Shown here piece after piece: positions 5,700-7,282 of a stretch of DNA of 7,282 nucleotides. Where the stretch lies: the NCBI GenBank assembly GCA_021155145.1, contig JAJNPX010000348.1:1-7282 (forward strand), given 5' to 3'. The stretch comes from Acidisarcina sp. (lineage in GTDB: Bacteria; Acidobacteriota; Blastocatellia; Pyrinomonadales; Pyrinomonadaceae). The notes under the pieces were generated by a model, which searched no databases, had not been told where the DNA came from, and worked only from the letters and a program-made list of their open reading frames with translations. Numbering within the stretch: the first letter of the stretch is position 1; every line of letters starts with the position of its first letter. The translations under genes were made by a program, and so were the position numbers.

Positions 5700-7067
5700 A
5701 TGAGAGCAATCAGTAAACTGGAAACCTTTAACGCTGTACTAACACAGTTTCTTTTATTTGCGGTCGTGCTCGGCACTTTTGCGGGCGCATCGCTCGGCCA
5801 AAAGATCGACCGGCGCCAAATTCTCGCCAAAACCGTGGAAGAGGCTCCAAAGGCCTCCGCCGAGCCCGAAACCGGGTGCATCGGTACCGAGATCATCACT
5901 ACCGGAAATTCCGCTACCGACGGCACCAAGGGCAATATCCGTACGTTCAGTTCGGGTGCCTTCAGTGTAAAGGCGAGTGCATTCAGCCGCCGCCTCAGCG
6001 ATGGAGTTTGGGAGACCGCCTTTCTCGGAGCATATGGTTCCGGCCTCGGGGTCACGGACAATGGCGAAGGCTCGGGAGCAAACGACACCCATCGCGTCGA
6101 CAACGTCGGCAGCCGGCTGAATTACGTTATGTTCGAATTCAACCAGCCCGTCGTGGTCGATCAGGTCTATCTGGATGCCGTGCTCAACGACAGTGACATT
6201 ACGGTCTGGATCGGCAATGCTAACGACCCTTTCAATAACCACCTTTCGCTAAGTGATGCACTGCTGGGAAGCTTTGGGCCCTCGGCCGACAACGATACCT
6301 CGAGCTCGGCCGCCCGTTGGGCAAACATCAACGCCTCCAACACGGTCGGAAATGTTCTGGTCGTCGCGGCATCCGTTACCGATACGACACCGGAAGACTG
6401 GTTCAAGATCCGCAAACTGCAGGTGAATTGCAGGCCGCCGAGCACCGCCAGAGTCGAGATCATCAAAGAGGTCGGTACGCTTGACGGTTCGAATGCGTCC
6501 GTAGCATCGTTCGATTTCGACGCGACCGGACTCGGAACTTCGACCTTCTCACTTGTCGATAACAACGTGACCGGCCCCGATCGTTTCATCAACAACGGGA
6601 TCACCTCTTTTGGAGAGCTTCACCCAATAACGGTCACCGAGCGGCAGCCGTTCGGATGGTCACTCGTGGACCTTGTCTGCAAAGAGACCGGTACGCAGAA
6701 CTCGACAATAGATTTTGCCGCACGGTCGGTCACGATCATTGCCGAGCCGGGCGAGTCCATCGTATGCACCTTCACCAACGGCCAGGCATCACCGAGTGCT
6801 GCAACGGCAAATATATCGGGACGTGCCGTGACGGCCGATACCACTACGGGCATCAGCGGGGCCATTCTGACACTGCTCGACGCGCAGACCGGTGAAACGA
6901 GAACCGTTCGGACAAACCAGTTCGGATACTACTCTTTCAACGATATCGACGTGGACAAGTTCTACGTGTTGACGATAAGCCATCGCCGCTATTCGTTCTC
7001 GCAGGCGACCCGGGCATTCACGCTGCGGGAAAACCTGATGGATGAGAATTTTATCCAGACCTACTAG
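5700..7067 (+). CDS. Secreted modular protein: beta-sandwich-like domain, prealbumin-like domain, carboxypeptidase-regulatory-like domain
   Basis: This 455-residue protein has an N-terminal signal peptide (hydrophobic about 14-32, likely cut near ASLG at 30-33). Three regions follow. Region one (about 60-245) contains HRVDNVGSRLNYVMFEFNQP (131-150) and SDITVWIG (165-172). It resembles the jelly-roll-like ectodomains of surface or sorted proteins, but I cannot name a family. Region two (about 249-361) runs from ARVEIIKEV to ESIVCTFTNG and has the pattern of prealbumin-like/SpaA-type repeats (PITVTERQPFGWSLVDLVC, then CTFTN). Region three (about 371-453) is a carboxypeptidase-regulatory-like domain with ISGRAV, GISGAILTLLD, TNQFGYYSFNDI and YVLTISHRRYSFS. 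Only four cysteines exist after the signal region (C60, C244, C327, C356), suggesting one disulfide in each of regions one and two. There is no C-terminal anchor, LPXTG, PEP-CTERM or Por-type signal. A surface or matrix role such as carbohydrate binding or adhesion is likely but unproven. Confidence 0.83.
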   Translation: MRAISKLETFNAVLTQFLLFAVVLGTFAGASLGQKIDRRQILAKTVEEAPKASAEPETGCIGTEIITTGNSATDGTKGNIRTFSSGAFSVKASAFSRRLSDGVWETAFLGAYGSGLGVTDNGEGSGANDTHRVDNVGSRLNYVMFEFNQPVVVDQVYLDAVLNDSDITVWIGNANDPFNNHLSLSDALLGSFGPSADNDTSSSAARWANINASNTVGNVLVVAASVTDTTPEDWFKIRKLQVNCRPPSTARVEIIKEVGTLDGSNASVASFDFDATGLGTSTFSLVDNNVTGPDRFINNGITSFGELHPITVTERQPFGWSLVDLVCKETGTQNSTIDFAARSVTIIAEPGESIVCTFTNGQASPSAATANISGRAVTADTTTGISGAILTLLDAQTGETRTVRTNQFGYYSFNDIDVDKFYVLTISHRRYSFSQATRAFTLRENLMDENFIQTY

Positions 7068-7090
7068 TTTGGATATAAATTGAAATGAAA

Positions 7091-7237
7091 GAGGTCGTCT
7101 GAAAAGAACCTTTTTCGGAAATTAGTAACCACAAAATGACACGAAAAGGCACGAAACAATGGAAGAATTAAGTTTAGTGCCATTTCGTGTTTTTTCGTGG
7201 CTACAATTCTCCTGATTTCGACTTTTCAGGCTTCCTC
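7091..7237. repeat. Nested inverted repeat with CACGAAA-type core, probable dispersed palindromic element
   Basis: The core arms are 7125-7157 and 7172-7204, 33 bases each and matching at 27, around a 14-nt loop. Both arms carry ACACGAAA and GGCAC. The left arm also shows a period of about 10 bp (CACAAAATGA, CACGAAAAGG, CACGAAACAA). Farther out at nearly equal distances (18 and 17 bases from the core), GAGG(n8)-type outer arms pair: CTGAAAAG at 7099-7106 with CTTTTCAG at 7222-7229, and GAGG at 7091-7094 with CCTC at 7234-7237. No open frame of note and no clear target duplication are visible. It starts 24 bp after the stop of the modular protein gene and could also act as its 3' hairpin, but no T-run follows the stem on the plus strand. 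The rest of 7068-7282 shows nothing recognisable. Confidence 0.72.
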
Positions 7238-7282
7238 CCCTTTGTTTTTGAATTGTACCGTCGAGATCGAACGATCCGCCCG

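Noticed and set aside
7101..7116. GAAAAG-AAC-CTTTTTC mini-hairpin considered as terminator of the modular protein gene
   Set aside because: The stem is A-T only, has an unpaired base, and lacks a following T-run; it is better seen as part of the larger inverted repeat.

Overview
The window is an ordinary bacterial chromosome segment that is moderately GC-rich. It carries four genes on the minus strand (window positions 1-4931) and two on the plus strand (5137-7067), meeting at a divergent intergenic region. The organism is probably from Acidobacteriota, perhaps a Blastocatellia/Pyrinomonadaceae-type lineage. The hints are a large secreted M28 peptidase and a secreted modular protein ending in a carboxypeptidase-regulatory-like domain of the style common there. 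This placement is inference from protein style, not from a marker comparison.

Minus strand, in order of transcription: a secreted zinc aminopeptidase-like protein of family M28 (4931-3321); the ribosome-assembly GTPase EngB/YsxC (3227-2640); transcription termination factor Rho with a low-complexity N-terminal extension (2405-921); and the first 271 codons of glycogen synthase GlgA, which runs off the left edge (814-1). Housekeeping, transcription and storage genes are mixed, so this is a co-directional run and not an obvious pathway operon. Two junctions share one layout: a long imperfect hairpin followed by CTATTTTT lies directly against the next start codon (rho-glgA and M28-engB). They look like intrinsic terminators, which leaves open how glgA and engB are expressed.

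Plus strand: a small four-helix membrane protein of the DUF1304 family (5137-5505), then a 455-residue secreted three-part protein with a strong Shine-Dalgarno (5700-7067). After it comes a roughly 147-bp nested inverted repeat (7091-7237) whose core is built from CACGAAA-type units. It looks like a dispersed palindromic element.

No gap exceeds 300 bases. The largest are the rho leader (2406-2639), the right end (7068-7282), the divergent region (4932-5136) and the gap before the modular protein (5506-5699). I see no tRNA, rRNA, CRISPR array, transposase or phage gene. I found no clear new multi-gene system. The items most worth a second look are the hairpin-against-start junctions, the right-end palindrome and the modular secreted protein.
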